Shown: positions 17,495 to 26,622, numbered from the stretch's first letter. The stretch is 64,000 nt of DNA from JAWKIJ01 sp041394325 (GCA_041394325.1 JAWKIJ010000001.1:868001-932000), one strand, 5' to 3'. Numbers and translations are program-made. Notes: generated by a model from the sequence alone, not told the origin.

Positions 17495-18301
17495 ATGACG
17501 GCGTCGGCACCTCTTTCGTCGTTGAAGGGCCTGACCGCGCTGGTCACGGGGGCGAGTGGCGGCCTGGGTGACACGATCGCACGCGCCCTGCACCGCGAAC
17601 AGATGTCGTTGGTGGTGACCGGCCGCCGCCGGGATCGACTCGAGTCGTTGGCAGCCGATGTCGGCGCCGAGGTGGTCGTCGCCGACCTGTGCGACCGCGC
17701 CGCGGTCGATTCCCGCGGCGACCGCTTCGACGGAATCGACCGGCGGGTCGCCAACGCCGGAGTCGGCGCCGACGTCGCGCTGGCCGAGGAGACAGCCGAA
17801 CACATCGATTCGGTGATCGACGTCAATCTCCGCGCGCCGATGCACCTCGCGACCGCGTTCGTCCAGAGGAAGCTCCTCGACGGACGGGCGGCGCACGTGG
17901 TCACGGTCGGTTCCCTGTCGGCATTGGCCGCCACCCCCGAGACCCGGCTCTACAACGCGACCAAGTTCGGACTGCGCGGTTTCACGCTCTCGCTCGCACA
18001 GGACCTGGTCGGGACGAACGTGGGCGCGAGCATCGTCGAGCCGGGGTTCGTCCGCGACGCGGGCATGTTCACCGAGTCGGGTATCGAGCTACCACCGGGG
18101 GTTCGCACCAGTACGCCCGACCAGGTCGCGAAGGCGGTCATCACCGCCGTCACCTCGAACCGCCACGAGGTGTTCGTCGCGCCCGTCGAGATGCGGCTGC
18201 TGTCCAAGATCGCCACCGTGGCTCCCGCGTTCAGCGCCGCGGTGCAGCGGCGCCTCGGCACCGCCGCCATGAAGCAGGGGTCCTCGGGAGTCGCCTCCTG
18301 A
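17495..18301 (+). CDS. Short-chain dehydrogenase/reductase
   Basis: 268 residues with the NAD(P)-binding TGASGGLG motif near residue 18, an RR pair after the second strand (favouring NADP), ANAG at the NNAG position, and the catalytic Ser and YNATK pair. It reads as a complete SDR, with a slightly altered NNAG motif. It lies 7 bases behind the PPOX gene. The last 50 residues (MRLLSKIATVAPAFSAAVQ) form a hydrophobic tail typical of SDRs acting on lipophilic substrates. Confidence 0.88.
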   Translation: MTASAPLSSLKGLTALVTGASGGLGDTIARALHREQMSLVVTGRRRDRLESLAADVGAEVVVADLCDRAAVDSRGDRFDGIDRRVANAGVGADVALAEETAEHIDSVIDVNLRAPMHLATAFVQRKLLDGRAAHVVTVGSLSALAATPETRLYNATKFGLRGFTLSLAQDLVGTNVGASIVEPGFVRDAGMFTESGIELPPGVRTSTPDQVAKAVITAVTSNRHEVFVAPVEMRLLSKIATVAPAFSAAVQRRLGTAAMKQGSSGVAS

Positions 18302-18437
18302 AACCAACCTCCGCCGGGATTGTCGGTGGCCAACATCAGACTGTGTGGCACCGGTGGCAGGATCCGGGCCCGCCCTGTGACCACGCCGACGATTCGCTCC
18401 CCGCGGAGCCTGCTGCATCCCGCATCACTAGGACATC

Positions 18438-19217
18438 ATGGCCACCGACACCGACCGTCTCGACCGATCCGACCGCCTGACCGTCATCCGAAACCTGCTC
18501 GCCAAGGCCGAGGCCAGCGACTACCCCGAGGAGGCCGAGGCGTTCACCGCCAAGGCCTCCGAACTGATGGCGCGCCACGCCATCGACGAGGCGATGCTCT
18601 GGGCCGCCGGTCGTGACGCCGACTCGACGATAAGTGAACGTTTCGTCGTGGTGCACCGACCTTTCGTCGCGCAGAAGTCGCTGCTCGTCGACGCCGTTGC
18701 CCGCGCCTACGGCTGTTCGGCCATCCGCATCTCGGGCGACGACGATCGTCACTCACGTGTCGCGTTGGTCGGCTTCGAGACCGACCTCGCGTTCGTCGAG
18801 ACTCTCGTGACCAGCCTGTTGGTTCAACTCGTAACGTCCATGACCGCGCATCACCCCGGCCCGGCAACCTCGGGTGCCGCCACGGCGGCGTGGCGGCGCA
18901 GCTTCATCAGTGCCTTCGCCGAGGAGGTCCGCCGCCGGCTCGACGCCGACGTCGCCCGCGCCCGACGCGACCACGACGGCGACCACCACGACGAGGACGG
19001 ATCGGGCGCTGCCGGGCCGTCGGTCTCGGTCGTGCTCGCCCGGCGCAACGAACGGGTCGCCGACGAGGTCCGTAGTCGGTACCCGTTCCTCCGCACTTCG
19101 CGGGTGAGTCGGGGTACGTCCTCGGACGGTCATCGACGTGGAACCCGTGCAGGCCGTACCGCCGACCTCGGCGGCCCACGACTCGGCGGTCGGGCGGCCC
19201 TCGGTGCAGCGGTGTGA
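18438..19217 (+). CDS. DUF2786 domain protein
   Basis: 259 residues. The N-terminal 45 residues are a DUF2786 domain (IRNLLAKAEASDYPEEAEAFTAKASELMARH), a short helical module of unknown role found in actinobacteria and phages. The middle is helical and mentions no catalytic motif. The C-terminal part is basic and Gly-rich (DLGGPRLGG). Its stop overlaps the GTG of the next gene by 4 bases. Partnership with that metallopeptidase-like protein is conserved in actinobacteria. Confidence 0.8.
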   Translation: MATDTDRLDRSDRLTVIRNLLAKAEASDYPEEAEAFTAKASELMARHAIDEAMLWAAGRDADSTISERFVVVHRPFVAQKSLLVDAVARAYGCSAIRISGDDDRHSRVALVGFETDLAFVETLVTSLLVQLVTSMTAHHPGPATSGAATAAWRRSFISAFAEEVRRRLDADVARARRDHDGDHHDEDGSGAAGPSVSVVLARRNERVADEVRSRYPFLRTSRVSRGTSSDGHRRGTRAGRTADLGGPRLGGRAALGAAV

Positions 19218-19645
19218 CCCTCACACCAACACCCCGACTCGCGCTGTACTCCGCCGAGGACGAGGTCGTCGCCGAGGTCGGTCCCAGACTCGGGACGTTC
19301 CGCGCCGTCGAGCACTTCCTCGAACGGACCCTGCTCGACGACGGCGTGGCGCAGCGATACCCCCATGTTCCCCTGGACGTGTCGCTGATCCGACGCGGCC
19401 GAGCCGCGACGTGTTCGTTCGCACACGCCCCCACCCGCACCATCGCCATCCGGTCGGGTTCGTTCGACGCGCTCACCGTCCTGCACGAGCTCGCCCACCT
19501 GATCGTCGGGCCGGACCGGGGACACGACGAGCGATTCGTCGCCGTCGAACTGGACCTGGTGCGACTTCGATGTGGATTCGAGGCCTTCGCCCTGCTCCGT
19601 CGTGCACTCGACCGCCACGGGGTTCGCTACCAGGACGTGCCGTAG
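19214..19645 (+). CDS. Putative zinc metallohydrolase of the TIGR04338 type
   Basis: A 143-residue protein with an HELAHL motif (HExxH) near residue 94 and a second His in GPDRGHDERFVAVELDL, which is the arrangement of a minimal gluzincin/matrixin-like zinc site. It resembles the small actinobacterial family usually encoded next to a DUF2786 protein. It starts at GTG 19214, overlapping the DUF2786 stop. No signal peptide, so it acts in the cytoplasm. The substrate is unknown. Confidence 0.78.
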   Translation: MTLTPTPRLALYSAEDEVVAEVGPRLGTFRAVEHFLERTLLDDGVAQRYPHVPLDVSLIRRGRAATCSFAHAPTRTIAIRSGSFDALTVLHELAHLIVGPDRGHDERFVAVELDLVRLRCGFEAFALLRRALDRHGVRYQDVP

Positions 19646-19665
19646 AGCACGATTCCGCACCGGCC

Positions 19666-20523
19666 TCAGTTCGTGGCGGCGAGGTCCTCGCTGACCGACC
19701 ACAACCGCGCCGCGTCACCCCGACGGCGCGCCCACGGGGCCAGGCGCCCGGGGCGCCGCCCGGTCCAATAGCCCCCGCTCCGATCGAGATCGGCACCCGT
19801 CGAGGACGTCGCGAGCCACACGGTGCAGTCGGCACCCGCTTCGGGGGTCCGCATGAACCGCCGGGCGAGGTCGAGGCCGAGGCCGGTGACCCCCGCCGTG
19901 TCGCCCTCCCCCCCGAAGCCCGACGCGATCGTGCCCGGATGCAACGAGGACACACAGATCCCGGCGGATCGGACCCGCCGGGCCAACTCCTGGGTGAACA
20001 GGATGTTGGCAAGCTTGGTGCGACCGTATTGCAGCCAACCGTTGAAGAACCGCGCGGCGTCGAGGTCGTCGAAGTCCAACCCCCCGACCGCGAACCAGTG
20101 GGCCGCCGACGCCACGTTGATCACCCTCGATCCGCCGGTCTCGGCCAGTATCCCCGTCAACTCGTCGGTCCAGGAGAAGTGCCCGAGATGGTTCACCGCG
20201 AACATCGCCTCGAAACCGTCGGGGGTGACCGTTCGCCGATCGAGAATCAGTCCTGCGTTGTTGACGAGCACGTCCAGACGGTCGAACCTCCTCGCAACCT
20301 CCTGTGCGGCTTCGCGAGCGCCCGACGGCGTGATGAGGTCGAGGTGGACGCGCTCGACGTCCTCGGAGCCGCTCCTGGCCACGATGGTCGTGACGGCGGC
20401 GCTCGCCTTCGTGTCGTCACGACACGCGATCACCACCCGATCGCCCGCGGAGGCCAGCGCGACCGCTGTTTCGAGGCCGATGCCCGAGTTCGCTCCGGTG
20501 ACGACCGCGACCCTCCGCTGCAT
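19666..20523 (-). CDS. Short-chain dehydrogenase/reductase (retinol-dehydrogenase-like)
   Basis: 285 residues with TGANSGIG near residue 10, NNAG in VLVNNAGLI, a Ser in VINVASAAHW and the catalytic YGRTK. The arrangement, including SLHPGTIASGF, resembles the RDH/WWOX-like branch of SDRs. An in-frame ATG at 20556 exists, but I prefer ATG 20523: it begins right before the first beta strand, and a TAAGGT box sits 7 bases upstream, whereas 20556 would overlap the divergent gene's start. Confidence 0.87.
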   Translation of the reverse strand: MQRRVAVVTGANSGIGLETAVALASAGDRVVIACRDDTKASAAVTTIVARSGSEDVERVHLDLITPSGAREAAQEVARRFDRLDVLVNNAGLILDRRTVTPDGFEAMFAVNHLGHFSWTDELTGILAETGGSRVINVASAAHWFAVGGLDFDDLDAARFFNGWLQYGRTKLANILFTQELARRVRSAGICVSSLHPGTIASGFGGEGDTAGVTGLGLDLARRFMRTPEAGADCTVWLATSSTGADLDRSGGYWTGRRPGRLAPWARRRGDAARLWSVSEDLAATN

Positions 20524-20530
20524 CCCGGGC

Positions 20531-20536
20531 ACCTTA
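20531..20536 (-). promoter_or_regulatory. -10 hexamer TAAGGT of a likely leaderless promoter
   Basis: Minus-strand TAAGGT, 7 bases before ATG 20523. Same sequence and spacing as the box before the hydrolase at 1537. Confidence 0.5.
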
Positions 20537-20554
20537 GGTGGACGGGTATCGGTC

Positions 20555-21040
20555 ATGATGCAGCGGATGAACCTGCCGGAGCCGCTCCCGACGTCGCGCC
20601 AGATCGGCGTCGGCAACCTCCGGATGATGCTGCGCGGCACCGTCGGGCGCTGCCCTGTCTGCGGGGGCGGGCACCTCCACCGACGGTGGTTCACGCTCGT
20701 GGACCGGTGCCCGCAATGCTCACTTCGGTTCGAGCGCATCTTCGGGCACTCCATCGGCTACATCGGTCTCAACACCATGGTCACCTTCACGGCGACCTTC
20801 TTCGTCCTGCTGATCGGATCGATCCTGATGATCCCCGACATCCGCGCGCGACCCCTCCTGATCGCCGGGTTGTGCTCGTCGTTCCTCCTCCCGCTGCTCT
20901 TCCATCCGGCGTCGCACACGTTGTGGACCGCGATCGACCTCGCCATGCGACCGCTGCGGACCGGCGAGGTCGACCCGCGTTATGTCGTCGTCGACCCCGA
21001 GGTCGGCGACTGGGCCGAGGCGATCCGCGATGACGAGTGA
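20555..21040 (+). CDS. DUF983 family membrane protein with zinc-ribbon motif
   Basis: 161 residues. Two CPxC pairs (RCPVCGG and RCPQCSL, about 20 residues apart) form a zinc-ribbon-like head, followed by two strong membrane segments (MVTFTATFFVLLIGSILMI and LLIAGLCSSFLLPLLF). DUF983 proteins have this exact layout; their function is not established. ATG 20555 is used; ATGs at 20558 and 20567 are alternatives. Its start is only 31 bases from the divergent SDR start. The GNAT gene overlaps its end by 11 bases. Confidence 0.8.
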   Translation: MMQRMNLPEPLPTSRQIGVGNLRMMLRGTVGRCPVCGGGHLHRRWFTLVDRCPQCSLRFERIFGHSIGYIGLNTMVTFTATFFVLLIGSILMIPDIRARPLLIAGLCSSFLLPLLFHPASHTLWTAIDLAMRPLRTGEVDPRYVVVDPEVGDWAEAIRDDE

Positions 21041-21677
21041 CCCGGCGGGTGAGCTCCACGTGTCGATCGCCCTCGACGAGGACGCGACCCTGCACCTCCG
21101 GCCCATCCACCCCGACGACGCCGCGTCGCTGGCCGAGGGGTTCGAGCACCTCTCGCCCGAGTCCCGCTACATGCGCTTCTTCTCCCCGCTCGAGCGGCTG
21201 AGTGCGACCCAACTCGACTACTTCACCCACATCGACTACGACCGTCACTTCGCACTCGTCGCGTACTTCGAGGACCCCGACGGTGGTGACGACATCGGCG
21301 TCGGGGTCGCCCGCTACATCCGCCTCGACGATCCGTCGAAGGCCGAGGCGGCCGTCGTCGTCCTCGACGAGTTCCATCGACGCGGTATCGGGCGGGTGTT
21401 GCTCGAGGCGTTGCTCACCGTCGCACACCGGTCCGGGGTGGCCACGATGTTGCTGGTCGTACACGCTGACAACACCGCGATGACGGCGATGATGGCGGCG
21501 TTGGGCGCCACCCCCTCACCGGGCGACGACGCGACGACGGTGGACTTCACCATCGACCTCGGCGAGTTCGTGGCCGCCCGGGCCGACTCCGCCCTCCGGC
21601 AGGAGATGGACCGGGCGTTGGCCGACCCTTCGGCGCAGGCCGACGGTCGCGACGGAGCGACCCGACCGTCGGCCTGA
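21030..21677 (+). CDS. GNAT-family N-acetyltransferase
   Basis: 215 residues with a GNAT core: LRPIHPDDAASLAEGFEHLS opening, SRYMRFFSP, the acceptor-side strand AAVVVLDEFHRRGIGRVLLEALL carrying the acetyl-CoA-binding Q/RxxGxG/A loop (RRGIGR), and LVVHADNTAMTAMMAALG. The SPESRYMRFF signature is common in GNAT domains linked to protein lysine acetylation, such as the Pat type, but this protein has no cAMP or CoA-ligase domain. The start ATG 21030 lies inside the end of the DUF983 gene. Confidence 0.85.
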   Translation: MTSDPAGELHVSIALDEDATLHLRPIHPDDAASLAEGFEHLSPESRYMRFFSPLERLSATQLDYFTHIDYDRHFALVAYFEDPDGGDDIGVGVARYIRLDDPSKAEAAVVVLDEFHRRGIGRVLLEALLTVAHRSGVATMLLVVHADNTAMTAMMAALGATPSPGDDATTVDFTIDLGEFVAARADSALRQEMDRALADPSAQADGRDGATRPSA

Positions 21678-21687
21678 CCGGTCTCGA

Positions 21688-23037
21688 TCAGGCCGAATCG
21701 TCCGGTGCGGGACGGCCGACCCGGCGGAGGTACTCCCCGGCCAGGGTTCGCGTGTTGGCGACCACGTCATGATCACGCTCGACGATCCCACGTCCCGCCG
21801 TGGCCATTCGCTCGCGCATGGCCGGATCGCGGCGCATCCGCTCGATGGCGTCGGCCAGGGCACTCGCGTCGCGGGTGCGAACCAGGAGGCCGTTCACCCC
21901 GTCGACGACCAGTTCCATCGTTCCCTCCTGAGTGGTCGACACCACCGGCCTGCCCATCGCGAGCGACTCGGTCAGGACGTTCGGCAGACCGTCCTTGTCC
22001 CCCTTCGCCGTCGCGCATGCCGCCAACACTCCGATGTCGGACCACTCGATCCAACGCCGAACCTCCTCGGCCGCCACCTTGCCCACGAACCGCACGCGGT
22101 CGCCCAGACCCAGCTCGGCCGCCAGGCGGATCATGTCCTCGCGATGCCGTGAACGTCGTGGAGGGTCGCCTCCCACCAGGGCGACTTCGACCTCGACGCC
22201 GCGGTCCACCAGCCGGCTCGTGGCCTCGATGAGGTACTGGTGGCCCTTGCACTCCTCGAAGGTGGCGACGCAGAGGATCCGAAAGGCGCGTTCGCCGTCG
22301 TCGTCGGGCAGCGGCGTCATCGTGTAGCGGTCGAGCTCCACTCCGTGATGTACGACGACGCACTTCTCCTCGACCACGCTGCCGTAGAGGCGGCGAAGTT
22401 GCTCGCGGCCGTATTCGGTGCAGCAGAAGAAGAACTCCGCCTCACGGATCTTGTCGCCGAGACCGTCCTGGCGGTGCTGGATGTCATGCGCGTGGCCGGT
22501 GAACGAATACGGCAGGCCGGTGAGCATCTTCACCACCAGCGCCACGTGGGTGGGGTACGTCGCGAAGTGCGCGTGGACGTGTTCGATCCCGTCGCGCTCC
22601 ATCCGCAGGGCCATCGCCGCCGCCAAGGGGACCAACAGGAACGAGCGCACCAGGAAATCGGGCGCGCCACGGTTGGTCACGAGGCTCCATCGCCAGGCTC
22701 CCCAGTATGCGGACGGGTTGCGCCGCAACCACGTCAATTGCGCACGGATGATCTCGAGGCTGATCCGCCCGAAGTAGTTGGCACGTCGGTCCAGTGCGAC
22801 GGCATCCCGCTGGACCGGCCCCCCGTCGTCATGGTGGGTGATCGCGTACAGCTCGATCGACATGCCGAGCCGCTCGAGCGCGGTGATCTCACGCAGCTGG
22901 TAAGTCTCGGTGACCTTGGGGAAACGCGACAGGACCATCGCGACCCTCGGAAGGCGGGTCCCCGGACGGGGATCCGCGGCGTCGGGTGCCGGAGCGCGGC
23001 CCGGGGGCGCGGCCGGGGTCGGATCGACCTCAGCCAT
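21688..23037 (-). CDS. Glycosyltransferase family 4 (WcaL-like)
   Basis: A 449-residue GT-B glycosyltransferase. The N-terminal domain begins with VAMVLSRFPKVTETYQLREI, a signature of WcaL-like family-4 enzymes, and continues to VHAHFATYPTHVALV and FTGHAHDIQ. The donor-binding domain has FRILCVATFEECKGHQYLIEA, RVRFVGKV and the EX7E-type segment in GLPNVLTESLAMGRPVVST. It transfers a sugar from a nucleotide donor, probably to an extracellular polysaccharide or glycolipid. It starts 6 bases after the acyl-CoA ligase gene on the same strand. Confidence 0.88.
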   Translation of the reverse strand: MAEVDPTPAAPPGRAPAPDAADPRPGTRLPRVAMVLSRFPKVTETYQLREITALERLGMSIELYAITHHDDGGPVQRDAVALDRRANYFGRISLEIIRAQLTWLRRNPSAYWGAWRWSLVTNRGAPDFLVRSFLLVPLAAAMALRMERDGIEHVHAHFATYPTHVALVVKMLTGLPYSFTGHAHDIQHRQDGLGDKIREAEFFFCCTEYGREQLRRLYGSVVEEKCVVVHHGVELDRYTMTPLPDDDGERAFRILCVATFEECKGHQYLIEATSRLVDRGVEVEVALVGGDPPRRSRHREDMIRLAAELGLGDRVRFVGKVAAEEVRRWIEWSDIGVLAACATAKGDKDGLPNVLTESLAMGRPVVSTTQEGTMELVVDGVNGLLVRTRDASALADAIERMRRDPAMRERMATAGRGIVERDHDVVANTRTLAGEYLRRVGRPAPDDSA

Positions 23038-23043
23038 CGACGC

Positions 23044-24855
23044 TCACGAGTCGTACAACGCTTCGATCTCGTCGGCGAAGTGCTGGGCGATCCCCCGCCG
23101 CTTGAGCTTGGAGGTCGGGGTCAACAGGTCGCTGTCGGGCAGCCACTCCTCGCCGAGCACGGTCAGGCGCTTCACCCGTTCGGCCTGGTTGAACCTCGAC
23201 ATCGCCTCGGGCAGGCCTGCGTTGACCTCGGCGATCACTTCGGGATCGGCCGCGAGTTCGGCGAGGGACGCACCCTCCCGACCATGTTCTTTTGCCCACC
23301 GTGCCGCGGCGTCGGGGTCGAGCACCACCAGCGCCCCGATGAAGGGGCGGCGGTCGCCCACCGCGCACGCCTGCCCGACGAGGGGGAGCGTCTTGAGGGC
23401 GGCTTCGAGGTTGGCGGGGCTGACGTTCTTGCCACCTGCGGTGATGATCAGCTCCTTCTTGCGGTCGACGATGCGGAGATAGCCGTCGTCGTCGAGCTCG
23501 CCGATGTCGCCGGTGTGCACCCAACCGTCGTCGTCCAGTGCCTCGGATGTCTTGGCAGGGTCGTTGAGATACCCCCGGAAGACGTTCCCTCCCGAGAACA
23601 GGACCTCGCCGTCGTCCGCGAACGCGAGCGTCACACCGGGGATGGCCGGTCCGACGGTGCCGAGCTTGGGCTTGCGGGCGGAGAACGCTATGGGCCCGGT
23701 CGACTCGCTCATTCCGTAGATCTCGCTGAGCGGGATCCCGATGGCGCGGAACCAGCTCAGCAGTTCGGGGGTGATGGGAGCGGCACCGGTGACGGCGAGG
23801 TCGAGTTGATCGAGGCCCATGAGCTCACGGATCGTCGAGAAGGCGACTGCGTCGAGGAACTCGTAGGTCTCCATCTGTTCGGGCGTCGCGGTCCCCCACG
23901 TCATCGCCTCGACGATCGGACGGGCCGCCTCGACGGCTTCGTCGACCTGGCGGGCCTTGTCCGGATCCGCCGACAAGGCTCCCGTGACCCCGCCGTGGAT
24001 CTTTTCCCAGACGCGGGGCACCCCGAACATGATGTTGGGGCGGACCTCCCGGGCGAAGACCGCGATCTGGGACGGGTCGGGGCAACAGGTGACCTCGTAG
24101 CCGTTCAGCTACGCGCCGTAGTGGCTGGTTGCCCGCTCGGCGATGTGGGCCATCGGCAGGTACGACACGACGCGCTGGCCCAGGAAGTTGTCGGTCTCGA
24201 AGGACTCACGGAGACTGGCCAGGGTCCAGCAGATGTTCCGGTGGTCGAGCATCACCCCTTTGGGGTTCCCGGTCGTACCCGACGTGTAGATGATGGTGGC
24301 GAGATCGTCGGGACCGACATGCTCCGTCGCCTCGGTGAGGCTCCTCGGATCCGAGCCGATCAGATCGTCCCAGGCGTGCACCCGCCTACCGGGGGGTTCG
24401 GCGTCGTGAGTGCCCACGACCACGTAGTCCTGGAGATCGACGAGCTCGTCGGCGACGGGGATGAAGCGATCCAGGAAACCCTGGCCCTCGACGATCGCGA
24501 TCTTCGCCTCGCAATGCCCCGCGAGATACGCGACCTGCTCGGGGGAGGAGGAGTTGTAGATCGACACCGGGGTTGCCCCCGCCATCATCGTGGCGAGATC
24601 GGCGACGTGGAACTCCATGATGTTACGCAGCATCATCACGACCCGGTCCCCGTGGGCTACTCCGAGCCCCGTCAGCGCCGTCGCCAGCCGGCCCGCCTGC
24701 TCGGTGAGCTCCGCGAAGGTCATCGACCTCCAGTCGTCGCCATCGAGCCAGCGGATCGCTGTGTGCGAACCGTGGTCCCCGACTATCCGAGCGAACTCGC
24801 TCAGCACCGTCTGTCCTTTGACCTGCGATTCGATCTGTTCGTTGGTCGACGCCAT
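23044..24855 (-). pseudogene. Long-chain acyl-CoA ligase (FadD15-like) with an in-frame amber stop
   Basis: Both halves lie in the same frame. The first (24855-24112) has the ATP-binding P-loop TIIYTSGTTGNPKG and ends at HYGA; a TAG codon at 24111-24109 follows, and the frame then continues with LNGYEVTCCPDPS, FGVPRVWEKIHGG, YGMSEST and DDDGWVHTGDIGELDDDGYLRI to the C-terminal Lys-bearing region. A Gln (CAG) at that point would restore a normal 603-residue enzyme that activates fatty acids as CoA thioesters. The defect is a substitution, not an indel. An AAGGGGG site precedes ATG 24855. Real null allele, sequence error or suppressed stop are all possible. Confidence 0.87.
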
Positions 24856-24936
24856 GTCCGCCCCCTTCGGTGGTGGGCGATGGTAGCGCCCACTCCGTCC
24901 GCGTTGACCCGCGCGCCGGTGCTCCACCAGACTCTG

Positions 24937-24948
24937 GACCGGCCGGTC
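24937..24948. promoter_or_regulatory. Perfect 12-bp palindrome GACCGGCCGGTC, candidate operator
   Basis: Lies in the 131-base divergent region between the acyl-CoA ligase and thiolase genes, 38 bases before the thiolase ATG. Dyads of this length are typical of TetR-type operators, which often control fatty-acid genes; that role is inference. Confidence 0.4.
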
Positions 24949-24969
24949 AAGTTCGGGCTCGCCGAACTT
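24949..24969 (+). repeat. Inverted repeat AAGTTCGG-GCTCG-CCGAACTT
   Basis: Two perfect 8-base arms with a 5-base centre, directly following the 12-bp palindrome and ending just before the thiolase ribosome site (GAAAGGGG). It could be a second operator half or a hairpin in the leader RNA. Confidence 0.45.
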
Positions 24970-24986
24970 CGGTCGAAAGGGGACCC

Positions 24987-26186
24987 ATGACCACCGCCGT
25001 ACTCGTCGATGCCGTCCGGACCGCAGGAGGGAAGCGCAACGGTGCGCTGTCGGGCTGGCATTCCGCCGATCTGGCCGCCGAGGTGCTGAAGGCGATCGCC
25101 GACAGAAACAACCTCGATCCGACCGTGGTCGACGATGTGATCATGGGTTGTGTCTCCCAGGTCGGTGCCCAGGCGCTCAACGTCGGGCGCAACGCCGTGC
25201 TCGCGGCAGGGTTCCCCGAGTCGGTGCCCGCGACGACGATCGACCGTCAGTGCGGCAGTTCGCAACAGGCGGCGCACTTCGCTGCCCAAGGGGTGATGGC
25301 CGGCGCCTACGACGTGGTGATCGCCGCGGGTGTCGAGTCGATGAGCCTCGTTCCGATGGGGGCGTCCATCGGCGACGTCAAGCGGACGGGATTCCCGTTC
25401 GGCGAGATGATCGGTCTGCGCTACGCGGATCAGGGAGGTCTCGTGCCGCAGGGGATCTCCGCGGAGATGATCGCCGACCGGTGGGACCTCTCACGTGAGG
25501 ACCTCGACGGACTCGGGATGTCGAGTCAGACGCGGGCGGCTCGCGCGATCGCGGAGGGCCGGTTCGACAACGAGATCGTCAAGGTTGCAAAGCGCACCCG
25601 CGACAAGGAGAGCGGCGCGATCACGACCCACGACGAGATGCACGTCACGGACGAGGGCGTTCGCCCCGGCACCGACATGGACGCTCTTGCGCGGCTGCAA
25701 CCGGCGTTCAAGCCCGACGGGAAGGTGACCGCGGGGAACTCCAGCCAGATCGCCGACGGTGCGTCGGCAGCGCTCATCATGTCCGAGGAGAGGGCCCGGG
25801 AGCTCGGGCTCACACCCCGTGCCCGCTTCCACGCGTTCGCTGTCGTCGGAGTGGACCCCGTCACGATGCTCACCGGACCGATCCCCGCCACCCGCAAGGT
25901 CCTCGAACGGTCGGGGCTCTCGATCGACGACATCGACCTGTTCGAGGTGAACGAGGCGTTCGCCTCGGTGGTGCTCGCCTGGCAGAAGGAGACCGGCGGC
26001 GATTTGGACAGGACCAACGTCAACGGTGGAGCGATCGCGCTCGGCCATCCGCTCGGCTGCTCGGGGACCAAACTCATGGCCACGCTGCTCAACGAACTCG
26101 AGCGGACCGGCGGCCGCTACGGCCTGCAGACGATGTGTGAGGGTGGCGGGCTGGCAAACGCGACCATCATCGAACGCCTCGGCTGA
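24987..26186 (+). CDS. Acetyl-CoA acetyltransferase (thiolase)
   Basis: 399 residues with all thiolase motifs. The nucleophilic cysteine is in TIDRQCGSSQQAA (near residue 87), followed by GVESMS, the NEAFAS motif (EVNEAFASVVL), the catalytic His in GGAIALGHPLGCSG, and the second cysteine in TMCEGGGLANA. It cleaves 3-ketoacyl-CoA or condenses two acyl-CoAs. The adjacent divergent acyl-CoA ligase supports a role in fatty-acid degradation. ATG 24987 follows GAAAGGGG. Confidence 0.94.
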   Translation: MTTAVLVDAVRTAGGKRNGALSGWHSADLAAEVLKAIADRNNLDPTVVDDVIMGCVSQVGAQALNVGRNAVLAAGFPESVPATTIDRQCGSSQQAAHFAAQGVMAGAYDVVIAAGVESMSLVPMGASIGDVKRTGFPFGEMIGLRYADQGGLVPQGISAEMIADRWDLSREDLDGLGMSSQTRAARAIAEGRFDNEIVKVAKRTRDKESGAITTHDEMHVTDEGVRPGTDMDALARLQPAFKPDGKVTAGNSSQIADGASAALIMSEERARELGLTPRARFHAFAVVGVDPVTMLTGPIPATRKVLERSGLSIDDIDLFEVNEAFASVVLAWQKETGGDLDRTNVNGGAIALGHPLGCSGTKLMATLLNELERTGGRYGLQTMCEGGGLANATIIERLG

Positions 26187-26275
26187 TCGACCACGCCGCG
26201 GTGTCGGTCCCCGTCGACGCCGCGGCCCCGGCTTTCGCGGACGGCTCCACCCCGACACGGCGCGAGACTGTCGCG

Positions 26276-26599
26276 ATGAGGTTGCGGACCGTCGTCGCGT
26301 GGATCGCCGTCGCCGCCGTGTTCGGCGTCGCCGTGTGGTGGTTCGACAAGGGTGTCTGGCAGAGCGCTGTCGCGGTGTTGGCGGGTGCCGCGATGCTTCG
26401 TGTGGGTTGGCTGGTGATCGCCGGCCTCGCCCAGCCCGTCCCGGACCCTCCCGCACCGGGGGAGTTGCGCAAGGTGAAGCTGGTTTACCGGTGCGCGCTG
26501 TGCGGTGCCGAGGTCCGGATGACCGCCGCCGCATCAGAGGACCCCGAACCTCCTCGTCACTGCATGGAGGAGATGGAGTTGCTCACCCCCGTCGAATGA
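26276..26599 (+). CDS. Small membrane protein with C-terminal zinc-ribbon-like motif
   Basis: 107 residues: two hydrophobic segments (VVAWIAVAAVFGVAVWWF and AVAVLAGAAMLRVGWLVIAGLA), then a cytoplasmic tail containing CALCGAE and HCMEEM, cysteines and a histidine spaced like a degenerate zinc ribbon. ATG 26276 is chosen; an upstream GTG at 26201 is in frame but its extension is Pro/Ala-rich and unlikely. No family name can be given. It lies 89 bases after the thiolase and converges with the sigma-factor gene. Confidence 0.55.
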   Translation: MRLRTVVAWIAVAAVFGVAVWWFDKGVWQSAVAVLAGAAMLRVGWLVIAGLAQPVPDPPAPGELRKVKLVYRCALCGAEVRMTAAASEDPEPPRHCMEEMELLTPVE

Positions 26600-26622
26600 C
26601 CTGTGAACCCGCCGGCGCAGGC

